From the NCBI GenBank assembly GCA_964391865.1, contig CAYMNQ010000005.1, forward strand, positions 310,001-374,000: a stretch of DNA of 64,000 bases, given 5' to 3'. The notes below the pieces were generated by a model. That model searched no databases. It was not told where the DNA came from and worked only from the letters and a program-made list of their open reading frames with translations. Below are positions 1 to 8,090 of this stretch, one piece after another. The stretch is from DASZQL01 sp964391865. GTDB taxonomy: Bacteria; Planctomycetota; Phycisphaerae; Phycisphaerales; UBA1924. A program made the translations under genes and the position numbers. The stretch's first letter is position 1. Each line of letters opens with the position of its first letter.

Positions 1-339
1 CGTCCGGCGCGCGGGCCGGTGGGCACGATCGTCAACGTCGGCGCGCGGCCCGGGGCTTCGCCGACCCTCGGCGGCGGGATGGTCGCGTACACGATGAGCA
101 AAGCCGCCGTCGGCGCGCTGACACAGTCGCTCGCGGAGGAAGTGCGGGCCGAGGGGATCTGGGTGAACGCGGTGCTGCCGTCGATTATCGATACGCCAGC
201 GAACCGCGCCGCCATGCCCGGCGCGGATCACTCGAAATGGCCTACGCCGTCTGAGATTGCGGCGGCGATTCTGCGCCTCGCGTCACCCGCGAATTCGCTC
301 ACGAGCGGGGCGCTGGTTCCGGTGTTCGGACGGGCGTGA
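1..339 (+). CDS. SDR-family oxidoreductase, 5' end cut by window edge
   Basis: The reading frame is open from base 1, so only the C-terminal half of a short-chain dehydrogenase/reductase is present. The visible part contains the active-site pair in YTMSKAAV (YxxxK), followed by the family's usual ALTQSLAEEVRAEGIWVNAVLPSIIDTP stretch in which a proline-rich loop closes over the cofactor. The NAD(P)-binding glycine motif lies upstream of the window. Substrate cannot be told from this fragment. It ends 60 bases before the stop of the convergent pgi gene. Confidence 0.85.
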   Translation, partial: RPARGPVGTIVNVGARPGASPTLGGGMVAYTMSKAAVGALTQSLAEEVRAEGIWVNAVLPSIIDTPANRAAMPGADHSKWPTPSEIAAAILRLASPANSLTSGALVPVFGRA

Positions 340-399
340 CGCAAGACCGATCGAGCGGGGCACTCTGGAACGTTCGCTCACGCGTCGCGTCTCGTTTTC

Positions 400-1839
400 T
401 CAGATCGTGTGTCCGCCGCCGCCCAGCGCCTTCTCGACCTTTGTCTTCCACTCGGCGTAGCCGTCGCGGCCCATCAGGCCGAACGTCGCGACCTTGCCGG
501 TTTCGACCGCGGGTTGGTCATACGCATCGATGCCGAGCATCAAGCCGACGTAGCTGGTCGTGATTTCCCAAAGCTGGATGAACTGCCCGACGTGCTTCGC
601 ATCCACGCCGCCGCTCGGCGTGCCGGGGAACTCGATCGTGAAGTTCGGGCGCTGGCTCTCGACGAGCGCGTACTCCGTCGCCTTCTTCTCGGCGTTCAGC
701 AGCGTGCCGAACTTCGAGCCTTCGAGATACTTGATCGCGTCGACGCCCAGCCCGGTGGGGATCGGCAGTTCTTCCTTGCCGAAGTCGTTCACCTGCACCA
801 GCCCGAACACCTTATCGTTTGGGCCTTCACGGTAGAGCTGCACCTGCGAGTGCTGGTCGGTGGTGCCGAGCGCCTTGACGGGCGTGAAGCCGGCGAAGAC
901 TTCCTTGCCGCTCCTGTCGTGGCGCTTGCCGAGCGATTCGGCCCAGAGCTGGCGGTACCAGTCTGCGAGGAGGTAGAGCTGGTTGCAATAGGGCATCATC
1001 ACATGGATGGTCTTGCCCTTCTCGGTTCCGAGGCGGTGGAGCAGCGTGGCGAGCATCGCCGCGGGGTTTTTCTGGAGGTCGGGATCGCAGCAGCGCTTGT
1101 CCATCTCAGCCGCGCCGTCGAGGAGCGCATCGATATCGATCCCCGCCATCGCGGCAGAGAATAGCCCGACCGGCGACAGCACACTGAAGCGCCCGCCCAC
1201 GCCGTCCGGCACCGGGAGCGTCACATACCCGTTGTCGTTGCAGATCTTCCGCATCGTGCCCTTCGCGGGGTCGGTGACGGCGACGATGTTCGCCGCGTGC
1301 TTCTCGCGCCCGAGCGCGTTGATGAGCAGCGAGCGGATGGTCATGAACTGGGCGGCGGTCTCGGCCGTTTCGCCCGACTTGCTGACGACGTTGAAGAGCG
1401 TCCGCCCGATCCCGCCGTGGGCTTCGCAGAATTTCAGCACCCCGCCGAAGTACGCCGGATCGACGTTATCAACGACAAACACGCGCGGCATGCCGCGGCG
1501 CTCTTCGTTGCTCAGCAGGTTCCACGTCGAGGGGTTCAGCGCCGACTGCAGCGCGATGTTGCCCAGCGCGCTCCCGCCGATGCCGAGGACGACCATGTTG
1601 TCGAACTTCCCGCGGCACTTCTCCGCCGCTTGCTTCACGTCGCTCAGGTGCTCGCGCCGCATCGGATCAAAGGGCAGCGAGCGCCACCGCTCCCAGCCGG
1701 TACCCTTCGTCTGTTCGAGCGCGGCGGTGAGTTCCGCGGCGCGCTTCGCGCTCGCCGAACCCGGCGCGATCGACGCGGGGTCAAGGCCGTGCGAACCAAC
1801 TCGGGATGACAGGCAGCCGGCGAAGTGGAGTTTCAGCAT
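400..1839 (-). CDS. pgi: Glucose-6-phosphate isomerase
   Basis: This 479-residue protein interconverts glucose-6-phosphate and fructose-6-phosphate in the cytoplasm (glycolysis and gluconeogenesis). It has the phosphosugar-isomerase fold landmarks: VVLGIGGSALGN near residue 85, the SKSGETAETAAQF sugar-phosphate loop, and GRFSVLSPVGLFSAA downstream. The length and motif spacing fit the shorter Gram-positive/Thermus-like branch rather than the 550-residue E. coli type. The start used is the ATG at 1839, just before the divergent hpt region. It runs convergent to the SDR fragment. Confidence 0.93.
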   Translation of the reverse strand: MLKLHFAGCLSSRVGSHGLDPASIAPGSASAKRAAELTAALEQTKGTGWERWRSLPFDPMRREHLSDVKQAAEKCRGKFDNMVVLGIGGSALGNIALQSALNPSTWNLLSNEERRGMPRVFVVDNVDPAYFGGVLKFCEAHGGIGRTLFNVVSKSGETAETAAQFMTIRSLLINALGREKHAANIVAVTDPAKGTMRKICNDNGYVTLPVPDGVGGRFSVLSPVGLFSAAMAGIDIDALLDGAAEMDKRCCDPDLQKNPAAMLATLLHRLGTEKGKTIHVMMPYCNQLYLLADWYRQLWAESLGKRHDRSGKEVFAGFTPVKALGTTDQHSQVQLYREGPNDKVFGLVQVNDFGKEELPIPTGLGVDAIKYLEGSKFGTLLNAEKKATEYALVESQRPNFTIEFPGTPSGGVDAKHVGQFIQLWEITTSYVGLMLGIDAYDQPAVETGKVATFGLMGRDGYAEWKTKVEKALGGGGHTI

Positions 1840-2043
1840 GATGCAAAGGTTATCGGAGGAGTGAAGGGTGCGTGTTCAATGGGATGCCGAGGATGCCCGA
1901 AGGAAGCGGGGATTTGGCGGGGAGCTGGGGATCGATGTCGCGGCAATTTGTTGCAGTTCGGGTTTCGGGTGTCGGGCTCCGGGTTGGCGCGCCGGGAGGG
2001 GCGCGCGCTTCCGGGTTCCGGACGGGTCGCCCGGCGTGTGGGG

Positions 2044-2049
2044 TACACT
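2044..2049 (+). promoter_or_regulatory. Possible -10 box of hpt (TACACT)
   Basis: TACACT ends six bases before the hpt ATG at 2056. If it is a -10 element, transcription would start at or next to the A of the ATG, giving a leaderless message. No convincing -35 hexamer is seen at the usual spacing. Confidence 0.4.
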
Positions 2050-2055
2050 CCGCGC

Positions 2056-2631
2056 ATGCCGAAGAAATCGCCGGGCACCGTGCTGATCACGAAAGAGCAG
2101 ATCGACGCTCGCGTCCGCGAGATGGGCTTGAAGCTCGCCGCCGACCTCGCAGCGGCTCTCGCGATCGAGGGTCACACGGCGGAGAAGCACCCGGACCGCA
2201 TCGTCATGGTGCCGATCCTCACCGGCGCGATCATCTTCGTGGCGGACCTGATCCGCGAGATGCCGCTGATGCTGTCGATGCGGGTTGTCACGGTCAGCAG
2301 CTACCCCGGCAAGAGCACGCAGTCGAAAGGGGCGGCGATGCGGAGCGCGCTGCCGAGCGACCTCGCCGGGCGGCACGTGGTGGTGGTCGACGACATCCTC
2401 GACACCGGGCAGACGCTGGCGCTGGTGCGCGACCTCATCATGGAGCAGAAGCCGGCGTCGCTGCGCATCTGCGCGTTCCTGCGCAAACATGTGACGCGCG
2501 TCAGTGAGGTTGAACTCGACTACTTCGGCTTCGACATCCCCGACGAGTTCGTCGTCGGCTACGGGCTTGATTACAACGGCTGCTACCGGAACGTGCCGGA
2601 TATCGTGGCGCTGGCGCCCGAACTACGATGA
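2056..2631 (+). CDS. hpt: Hypoxanthine phosphoribosyltransferase
   Basis: This 191-residue purine-salvage enzyme converts hypoxanthine or guanine plus PRPP to IMP or GMP. The PRPP-binding motif VVVVDDILDTGQTL is intact, as are the PILTGAIIFVADL loop and the C-terminal DYFGFDIPDEFVVGYGLDYNGCYRN stretch typical of Hpt. The frame is open further upstream, but the residues before 2056 are low-complexity and unlike the family, and ATG 2056 starts the conserved region, so that start is chosen. It overlaps the next gene by ATGA, so the two are probably co-translated. Confidence 0.93.
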   Translation: MPKKSPGTVLITKEQIDARVREMGLKLAADLAAALAIEGHTAEKHPDRIVMVPILTGAIIFVADLIREMPLMLSMRVVTVSSYPGKSTQSKGAAMRSALPSDLAGRHVVVVDDILDTGQTLALVRDLIMEQKPASLRICAFLRKHVTRVSEVELDYFGFDIPDEFVVGYGLDYNGCYRNVPDIVALAPELR

Positions 2632-3173
2632 CCAAGCACTCCGCCGCCGCCGATGCCGAACTGACCGCGGCGCACGCGCCGGCCCGCACGCTCTTCGAGT
2701 TGCAGCCGGCGGAGACAATCATCATGTCAGTGCGCCCGGCGATCGTGCGTCAGCTCATCGCGCCGTATTGGTGGTGCGCGGTGCTCGCGGGGCTGTTGGT
2801 CCTGCTCCACGCGGCGCTGCCGCCGGGGGTGGTGCCGTTCTCCAATTTGCTGCTGCCGATCGCACCGGTAATCGCCATCCTGCCGCCGGCGCGGCATCTG
2901 GACCACTGGCTGCGCCGGCGCTATGTGCTGACCGATCGGCGCGTGCTGTCGCTGCATGAGCCGTATGTTCTTGCGGAGTTGCCCCTGTCGGCGGTGCGGC
3001 GCGTGGAGATCGAAGCGACGCGCCCGCAGGCGACGTTGAACGTTGGCGATGTGGTCTTTGCCGCCGAGCGCGTGAGCGACGTCCGCTGGCAGGGCGTGCC
3101 CGACGCCGCCCACCTCCGGCAGGCGGCGCGGGACGTGATCCGGCGGTATGCGCGCGGGGCGCTGGAGGACTAG
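2628..3173 (+). CDS. Membrane protein with bacterial PH-like domain
   Basis: This 181-residue protein overlaps the hpt stop by four bases. It has two hydrophobic segments (about residues 45-62 and 68-85), followed by a short soluble domain containing RRRYVLTDRRVLSLHE. That pattern, two membrane spans then YxLTDxRv, is the hallmark of bacterial PH-domain membrane proteins (YdbS/YdbT-like). The molecular role is unknown in the family. It ends just before a strong hairpin terminator. Confidence 0.6.
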   Translation: MTKHSAAADAELTAAHAPARTLFELQPAETIIMSVRPAIVRQLIAPYWWCAVLAGLLVLLHAALPPGVVPFSNLLLPIAPVIAILPPARHLDHWLRRRYVLTDRRVLSLHEPYVLAELPLSAVRRVEIEATRPQATLNVGDVVFAAERVSDVRWQGVPDAAHLRQAARDVIRRYARGALED

Positions 3174-3198
3174 CGGCGGGGTGCGGGGTGCGGCAGAA

Positions 3199-3229
3199 AA
3201 ACGCCGGGCCGCATCGCGGCCCGGCGTTT
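3199..3229. terminator. Hairpin terminator between hpt operon and DUF4139 gene
   Basis: A 14-bp perfect stem (3199-3212 with 3216-3229) closes on a three-base loop and is flanked by A-rich and T-rich ends. It lies between two convergent transcription units, so it may serve both strands. Confidence 0.75.
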
Positions 3230-3233
3230 CAAT

Positions 3234-3302
3234 CACTTGATGCCTCGATGGCTCGATGGCTTCCCGCCTCGATCCCCCGATCCCTCTCTCCCTCGTTCCC
3301 TT
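3234..3302. repeat. Degenerate octamer tandem repeat (GATGCCTC-like)
   Basis: About eight degenerate units of period 8 (consensus GATGCCTC, drifting to GATCCCTC and TCTCCCTC) fill the gap between the terminator and the stop codon of the DUF4139 gene. The first units match a repeat found inside the coding region of gltX near 28,250-28,290, in the same + strand orientation. Confidence 0.7.
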
Positions 3303-3303
3303 C

Positions 3304-5460
3304 CTACTCCACATCCAACCCGCGCAGATATTCGTTGAGCTCCCGCGTGGCGGCGTCGAGCTTCTTCTCCGTATCGCCGGTCTGCCCGACGAGTTGTTCG
3401 AGCCGTGTTTCCTGCTCGTTCAGTTTCTTCATGTACCGCCCGTACAACTCGCTGTTCCGGTCGATGCGGCTCATGTTGTCGCGGATGCGGCTCTGATCGC
3501 GCGCGATCTCGTCGCGCTCTTCCTTCAGCCGCGAGAGCTCGCTCTGCAGCGCGTTGATCTTCGACTGCAGCTCCGCCGCCTTCTTCACCGCGTCAACGAC
3601 GGCGGAGGACGCCTTCCCGTCCTTCGCGTACGCCAGCAGCGTCGGCACGTCGATGCCCGTCACGGCGATCGAGCTAAAGCTCACGCGCTCTTCCTTGACC
3701 GTGAGTTTCGCGTCCTTCGACGCTTCGATCGGCGCTTCGAAGCGGTACAGATTGTCGGTCCCCTCGCTCGGCTTCTTCGGCTCGATCAGCTCCCACTCGG
3801 GCGATTTCGGGTGCTCGACGAGCACCATCCTGCCGCGCGCGGAGTCGTAGTTGTTGAATTCGTAGGTCGTCGTGCGTTCCTGCTTCACCTTCTGCTCGAG
3901 CAGCCCGTCGACGACGCGGATCTTCACCACCGCGCCGCTCTCCTTCACGTCGCGCGAGGCGCTGACATCGATATCGAGCGCGTACGCGAGCAGCCGGTCC
4001 TGGTTGCGGCTGGTGTGCGGGATCTGCGCGTCGCCCGCGTAGGTGTTGCCGTCGTACACGGCGATCGGGCCGGGCATCAGGTGCAGCCCCGAGTCGTTCT
4101 TCACCTGCACGCCACGCATCGGGTGCTTGGCGAGGTCGCCCGCGTTGTAGATCGACACGCGCCGCCCGGTGATCCCGGCGGCGAGGATCGGCAGCATCGC
4201 CGAACGCTGCCGCTCGATCGTCACCGGCGCGTCGAGGGTGTACATGAACTGCTCCCCCACTTCCCCGGCGGCGGCCTGCGAGGTCGCGGCGTAGTCGGAG
4301 TACGCGTCCTTCGGCGGTGAAGTCGGCACTGCGCCAGGCGCGAGTTCGCTGTAGAACATCGCTCCGTCTCGGCCGAGCGAATCATCGCGTGTTGCGTTCA
4401 TCTGGCTCGCCACCATCTCCGCCGCCTTCGCCATCGAGCCTCCGGCGCTCACTTTGTTGCCGAACACGTCTTCCGCGCGCATCCGCCGCGCCGCTTCGTA
4501 CACCCGCGGCATGATCCCGCCCATCACCGGCACGGGCAGCATCGGGCGCGGCGCAAAGATCGGCTCGTACAGGTCCATCGTGAAACTCACCGGTCGGCCC
4601 GACGCGAGGGAGAGGCGCACGTCCTTCCAATCCGCGTCGGTCGTGTTCTCCACGATCGCCCAGCCCTGCAGCGTCGGTTTGCCGGAGTCCTTGCCGTCTT
4701 TCGGCGTCTCGGGCAGCACCAGCCGGTAGCTCGCCTTCCACACCGGCATCTCGGTGACGTACGCGACGACCACGCGCCGCGGCTTCTCCGCGCCGACGAA
4801 GCGGATATCGACGCTCTTCAGCCGATCCTCGCGGTGTTCCGCGACGGCGGCCAGCGCGCGGTTCAATTCCTCCTGCAAACCCTTGTCGGCCAGCGAGAAC
4901 GTGGAAATCTTCGGGATCGGGATGCTCACGACACCGGTGCCAGTGAGCAGGTTCAGCACCTCGGTCTGCACCACCGCGCCGCCCTTGTCGCCCACGGCTT
5001 CGACCATGGGTCGCGCCTCGACGCCCAGGATCGAACCCTCATGACTGCCGACCGTCGAAACGATCGACACACGTGCGCCGCGCAGCTTGCCGAAGAGCTG
5101 CGAGATCGTGGGCGAATCGGAGATGTCGACGCCGAAGCTCTTCAATCGGCGTTCGAGCGGTTCCTTCGACCCGTAGCTCACGCCGCCGATCTTCCCGCCG
5201 TCGAGGTCGAGCAGCACCATCGACTTGAGGATGTCGTTGATCTGCTCCGTCTCGAAGCGGAGTTCGACGGTCTTCTCGCCGCTGATCATGCCTTGGCGCT
5301 CGAACGAACCCACGCCCGAGCGGTACAGCGTGATGGCGCGGATGGGCACGTCGGCGGATTCCGCTTCACCCGCCGCGAGCGCCACGCGCCCCGCGCCGGA
5401 AATGAGACCGATCGAAACCGCCGCCATCGCCAGTGAGACCAACGAGTGCCGCATCACCAT
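3304..5460 (-). CDS. Exported DUF4139-like protein with C-terminal coiled coil
   Basis: This 718-residue protein has an N-terminal signal peptide (hydrophobic residues about 6-30 ending in AGRVALAAG). Its middle carries the VAYVTEMPVWKASYRLVLPE segment and repeated beta-strand-like stretches typical of DUF4139/MuiA-like proteins. The last 90 residues are heptad-like and strongly charged (QSKINALQSELSRLKEERDE), predicting a coiled coil. AAGGAG lies eight bases before ATG 5460. The family has no firm biochemical role, and envelope function is an inference from export. It is transcribed alone, divergent from the M24 peptidase gene. Confidence 0.65.
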   Translation of the reverse strand: MVMRHSLVSLAMAAVSIGLISGAGRVALAAGEAESADVPIRAITLYRSGVGSFERQGMISGEKTVELRFETEQINDILKSMVLLDLDGGKIGGVSYGSKEPLERRLKSFGVDISDSPTISQLFGKLRGARVSIVSTVGSHEGSILGVEARPMVEAVGDKGGAVVQTEVLNLLTGTGVVSIPIPKISTFSLADKGLQEELNRALAAVAEHREDRLKSVDIRFVGAEKPRRVVVAYVTEMPVWKASYRLVLPETPKDGKDSGKPTLQGWAIVENTTDADWKDVRLSLASGRPVSFTMDLYEPIFAPRPMLPVPVMGGIMPRVYEAARRMRAEDVFGNKVSAGGSMAKAAEMVASQMNATRDDSLGRDGAMFYSELAPGAVPTSPPKDAYSDYAATSQAAAGEVGEQFMYTLDAPVTIERQRSAMLPILAAGITGRRVSIYNAGDLAKHPMRGVQVKNDSGLHLMPGPIAVYDGNTYAGDAQIPHTSRNQDRLLAYALDIDVSASRDVKESGAVVKIRVVDGLLEQKVKQERTTTYEFNNYDSARGRMVLVEHPKSPEWELIEPKKPSEGTDNLYRFEAPIEASKDAKLTVKEERVSFSSIAVTGIDVPTLLAYAKDGKASSAVVDAVKKAAELQSKINALQSELSRLKEERDEIARDQSRIRDNMSRIDRNSELYGRYMKKLNEQETRLEQLVGQTGDTEKKLDAATRELNEYLRGLDVE

Positions 5461-5757
5461 TTGAGAGACTCCTTACTGTTCGCCGTGCTGTCTATCGTAC
5501 CGACGATCCCCGCGCGGCGGTTCCCATGAATGAAACGCCCGACACGCGCGCGAGTTCGCGCGGCTTGACGAATTTCGCGTTGTATCTCGGGTGCCGGAGC
5601 ACGAGGCTCTGATCGTGCCCCGAGCCAGCGCGACCGTCTCGCCCGATGAAGCAGCATCACCCTGCGGTGTTCCCACGAGTCGCGCTTCCGCGTATCTTGA
5701 CCCCAGCGCGCGGCGGAACCGCGCGCGGCACCGCCGGTACTACAGAAGGAGACGCGC
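5461..5757. other. Intergenic region between divergent DUF4139 and M24 peptidase genes
   Basis: This gap of 297 bases must hold both promoters. The only clear signal is AGAAGGAGA just before 5758, the ribosome-binding site of the peptidase gene. No coding sequence, repeat or strong palindrome was seen. Confidence 0.4.
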
Positions 5758-6936
5758 ATGCCCGGTCAATCCGTCAGTCCCTCCACGAGCCGCGCCACCA
5801 TTCTCGCCGGCGTGCCCAATATCAACATGGCGGTGTACCACCGCATCCGCTTCCTCGCGGGCGACCCGGCGGCGCTCATCTCCGTGCCCGGCGCGGGGAC
5901 CACGCTGATCCTTCGTGATATCGAAGTAGACCGCGCCCGAAAGACGGGCCGCGCCGACCGTGTTCACGCGTACGCGGACTTCGCGCCAGCATCGGGCTTG
6001 TCGGGCGACCGCCCCACCGCCGCGGCGCAGGCCGCCGCCGAGTGCCTGCGCCGCGCCGGTGTGAATGAACTCTGGACCGACCGCACGCTGCCGATGATCT
6101 TCGCGCACCACATCCGCGAAGCGGGGATCGAACTGCACTACGACGCGGACATGGGCGTGCGCGAGCGGCGGAGCAAGGACGCGCAGGAGGTCGAGTTTAT
6201 GCGCGCCAGCCAACGCACCACCGAGGAAGCCATCGAGATGGCGTGCCGAACCATCGCCCGCGCCAGCGCCCGCGCAGGCGGCGTGCTGCACCTCGACAAC
6301 GAGCCGCTCACCGCCGACCGCGTGCGATCGATGATCGACGTCTTCCTGCTCCACCGCGGGTACATCAACCCCCGCTCGATCGTCGCTTGCGGCACGGAGG
6401 GCGGCGACTGCCACAACGACGGTAAGGGAAACCTTGTGACCGAGCAGCCCATCATCGTCGACGTCTTCCCGCGCTCGAACGCGACTCTCTATTACGGCGA
6501 CTGCACCCGCATGGTCGTCCACGGCCCGGCGGGGAACATCCCCGACCCGGTTCGGAAGATGCACGCGGCTGTCGCGGAAGCGAAGGCCGCGTGCATCGTT
6601 GCCACCCGCGCGGGCGTCACGGGCGAAGCGGTGCATCTCGAATCCGTCCGCGTCATGAAGCAGCACGGCTACCCGATGGGCTTGCCCAATCCGAGCGATC
6701 CGCCCACACGCACCGCGATGGTCCACGGCACGGGGCACGGGCTGGGGCTCGATCTGAAAGAGCCGCCGCTGCTCGACATGGGCGGCCCGGAACTCGTCGA
6801 GGGCGACGCGGTGACGATCGAGCCCGGTCTCTACGCCCCATCGCTCGGCGGCACGCGGCTTGAGGATCTCGTCATCGTGCGCAAGCGCGGCTGCGACAAT
6901 CTCAACACGCTTCACGAGGGGTTGACGTGGGATTGA
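5758..6936 (+). CDS. M24-family metallopeptidase (Xaa-Pro aminopeptidase/prolidase-like)
   Basis: This 392-residue protein has the N-terminal creatinase-like domain followed by the pita-bread peptidase domain. All five dinuclear metal ligands are visible: D235 (IIVDVFPRS), D248 (YYGDCTR), H327 (GTGHGLG), E355 (TIEPGLY) and E369 (RLEDLV). The enzyme is therefore probably active and cleaves N-terminal residues preceding proline, or dipeptides ending in proline. An AGGAGA ribosome-binding site precedes ATG 5758. There is no signal peptide, so it should be cytoplasmic. Confidence 0.88.
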   Translation: MPGQSVSPSTSRATILAGVPNINMAVYHRIRFLAGDPAALISVPGAGTTLILRDIEVDRARKTGRADRVHAYADFAPASGLSGDRPTAAAQAAAECLRRAGVNELWTDRTLPMIFAHHIREAGIELHYDADMGVRERRSKDAQEVEFMRASQRTTEEAIEMACRTIARASARAGGVLHLDNEPLTADRVRSMIDVFLLHRGYINPRSIVACGTEGGDCHNDGKGNLVTEQPIIVDVFPRSNATLYYGDCTRMVVHGPAGNIPDPVRKMHAAVAEAKAACIVATRAGVTGEAVHLESVRVMKQHGYPMGLPNPSDPPTRTAMVHGTGHGLGLDLKEPPLLDMGGPELVEGDAVTIEPGLYAPSLGGTRLEDLVIVRKRGCDNLNTLHEGLTWD

Positions 6937-7049
6937 CGTGCCGCTGGCCCGTCCCTGCCGGCTAGCGCGCTTTGTCTCACCGTGTCGGGCTGCACCGACT
7001 TCTCAGAGCAGGAGGCGGTGGCACGAAGAATTCCTGATCTTGCTGCCCA

Positions 7050-8039
7050 TCACGGGCAAGTCACGCTCCAGTTCTGGATCACCATCGCCAGATCGCTCAG
7101 CCCGACGAGGCCGTCGGCGTCGAGATCGCCGCCGGTGCCGGGCGTGACGCTGAAGGACCAGTTGCTGATCATCAGAGCGACATCGGGAAGCCCGACGGAG
7201 CCGTCGCCGTTCGCGTCGCCGGGGCACGCGGGGGTGAGGAACCCGGCGATGAGGAACGGGAAATCTTGAGACACATCCGCCGCGGTGAACGGCTTGCCTG
7301 TGTCGAGCACACTGACCCACTCGCCGCCCGTGCCGCCCGGCGCGGGCTTGAACTGGATCGCGTTGGCGCCGGCGCGGGTGCGCGAGCCGAAGGTCGTGAG
7401 CGCGGGCGTGAACGCATCGCCGTTCGGCGTGCTGGTGGTGTACTGCCAATCGACCCAGTAGGTGCCGGGGCCGAGCGCCACCTGCACGTTCGCGTTCGTC
7501 TGCCATAGCCGACGGGTTGAGTCCGGCGCGACGGGGCCGGGCGCCGACGTCGAGTTGAAGATGCGCAGCATGTTCGTGGCGGTTGAACTGCTGAGGCGAT
7601 TGTTGATCGCGTCGCCGAAGACGATGGTGCTGCCCGCGTCACCGGGCCGCCCCGACCAGATGCGAACGTTGATCGAGTTGAACGGCGAGCCGGGGCCGGC
7701 CGCGCCGTTCTGGTATGCGAAGAAGGCGATGGAAGTGATGTTCCAACCGCCTCCGCTTGGGATCGTAAAGTCGTCAGCAAAGCGGTACGCGCCGGTCGCG
7801 CCGCTCAGGTGGCTGGAGAACCCCGCGATCGCGTTCGCGCCCGTGCCGTCGCTGGGCACCTCGCTCCACACGTCGCCCGATGGAGCCGCCGCGCCGTTCA
7901 GCGCGATCGATCCGGTCGAAAGACCGGGGTTCGACGGGTCCGGGCCGGCGTTGCTGAAGAGCGGCGCACCGAGCGCGCCGGCGGCGAACACCAGCACCAG
8001 CGGAGCGGAGATGATCGAACGGATGAGGAGAGTCTTCAT
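7050..8039 (-). CDS. Secreted protein with C-terminal dockerin-like calcium-binding repeats
   Basis: This 329-residue protein has a signal peptide (residues 1-24, ending GALGA). The central region is beta-rich and unrecognised (SGATGAYRFADDFTIPSGGGWNITSIAFFAYQ type). The last 55 residues hold two EF-hand-like units, GDANGDGSVGLPDVALMISNW and a DLDADGLVGLSDLAMVIQNW unit, of the kind that end many planctomycete exported proteins. Calcium binding by these loops is likely from family knowledge. The role of the main domain is unknown. It is followed on the same strand by the DUF1501/DUF1800 pair upstream, but gap sizes do not force a shared operon. Confidence 0.6.
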   Translation of the reverse strand: MKTLLIRSIISAPLVLVFAAGALGAPLFSNAGPDPSNPGLSTGSIALNGAAAPSGDVWSEVPSDGTGANAIAGFSSHLSGATGAYRFADDFTIPSGGGWNITSIAFFAYQNGAAGPGSPFNSINVRIWSGRPGDAGSTIVFGDAINNRLSSSTATNMLRIFNSTSAPGPVAPDSTRRLWQTNANVQVALGPGTYWVDWQYTTSTPNGDAFTPALTTFGSRTRAGANAIQFKPAPGGTGGEWVSVLDTGKPFTAADVSQDFPFLIAGFLTPACPGDANGDGSVGLPDVALMISNWSFSVTPGTGGDLDADGLVGLSDLAMVIQNWSVTCP

Positions 8040-8090
8040 AGGATCGCGTCCTCGTTCAGACGGCGGGACTGTTCAAGACGAAGGAAATTC

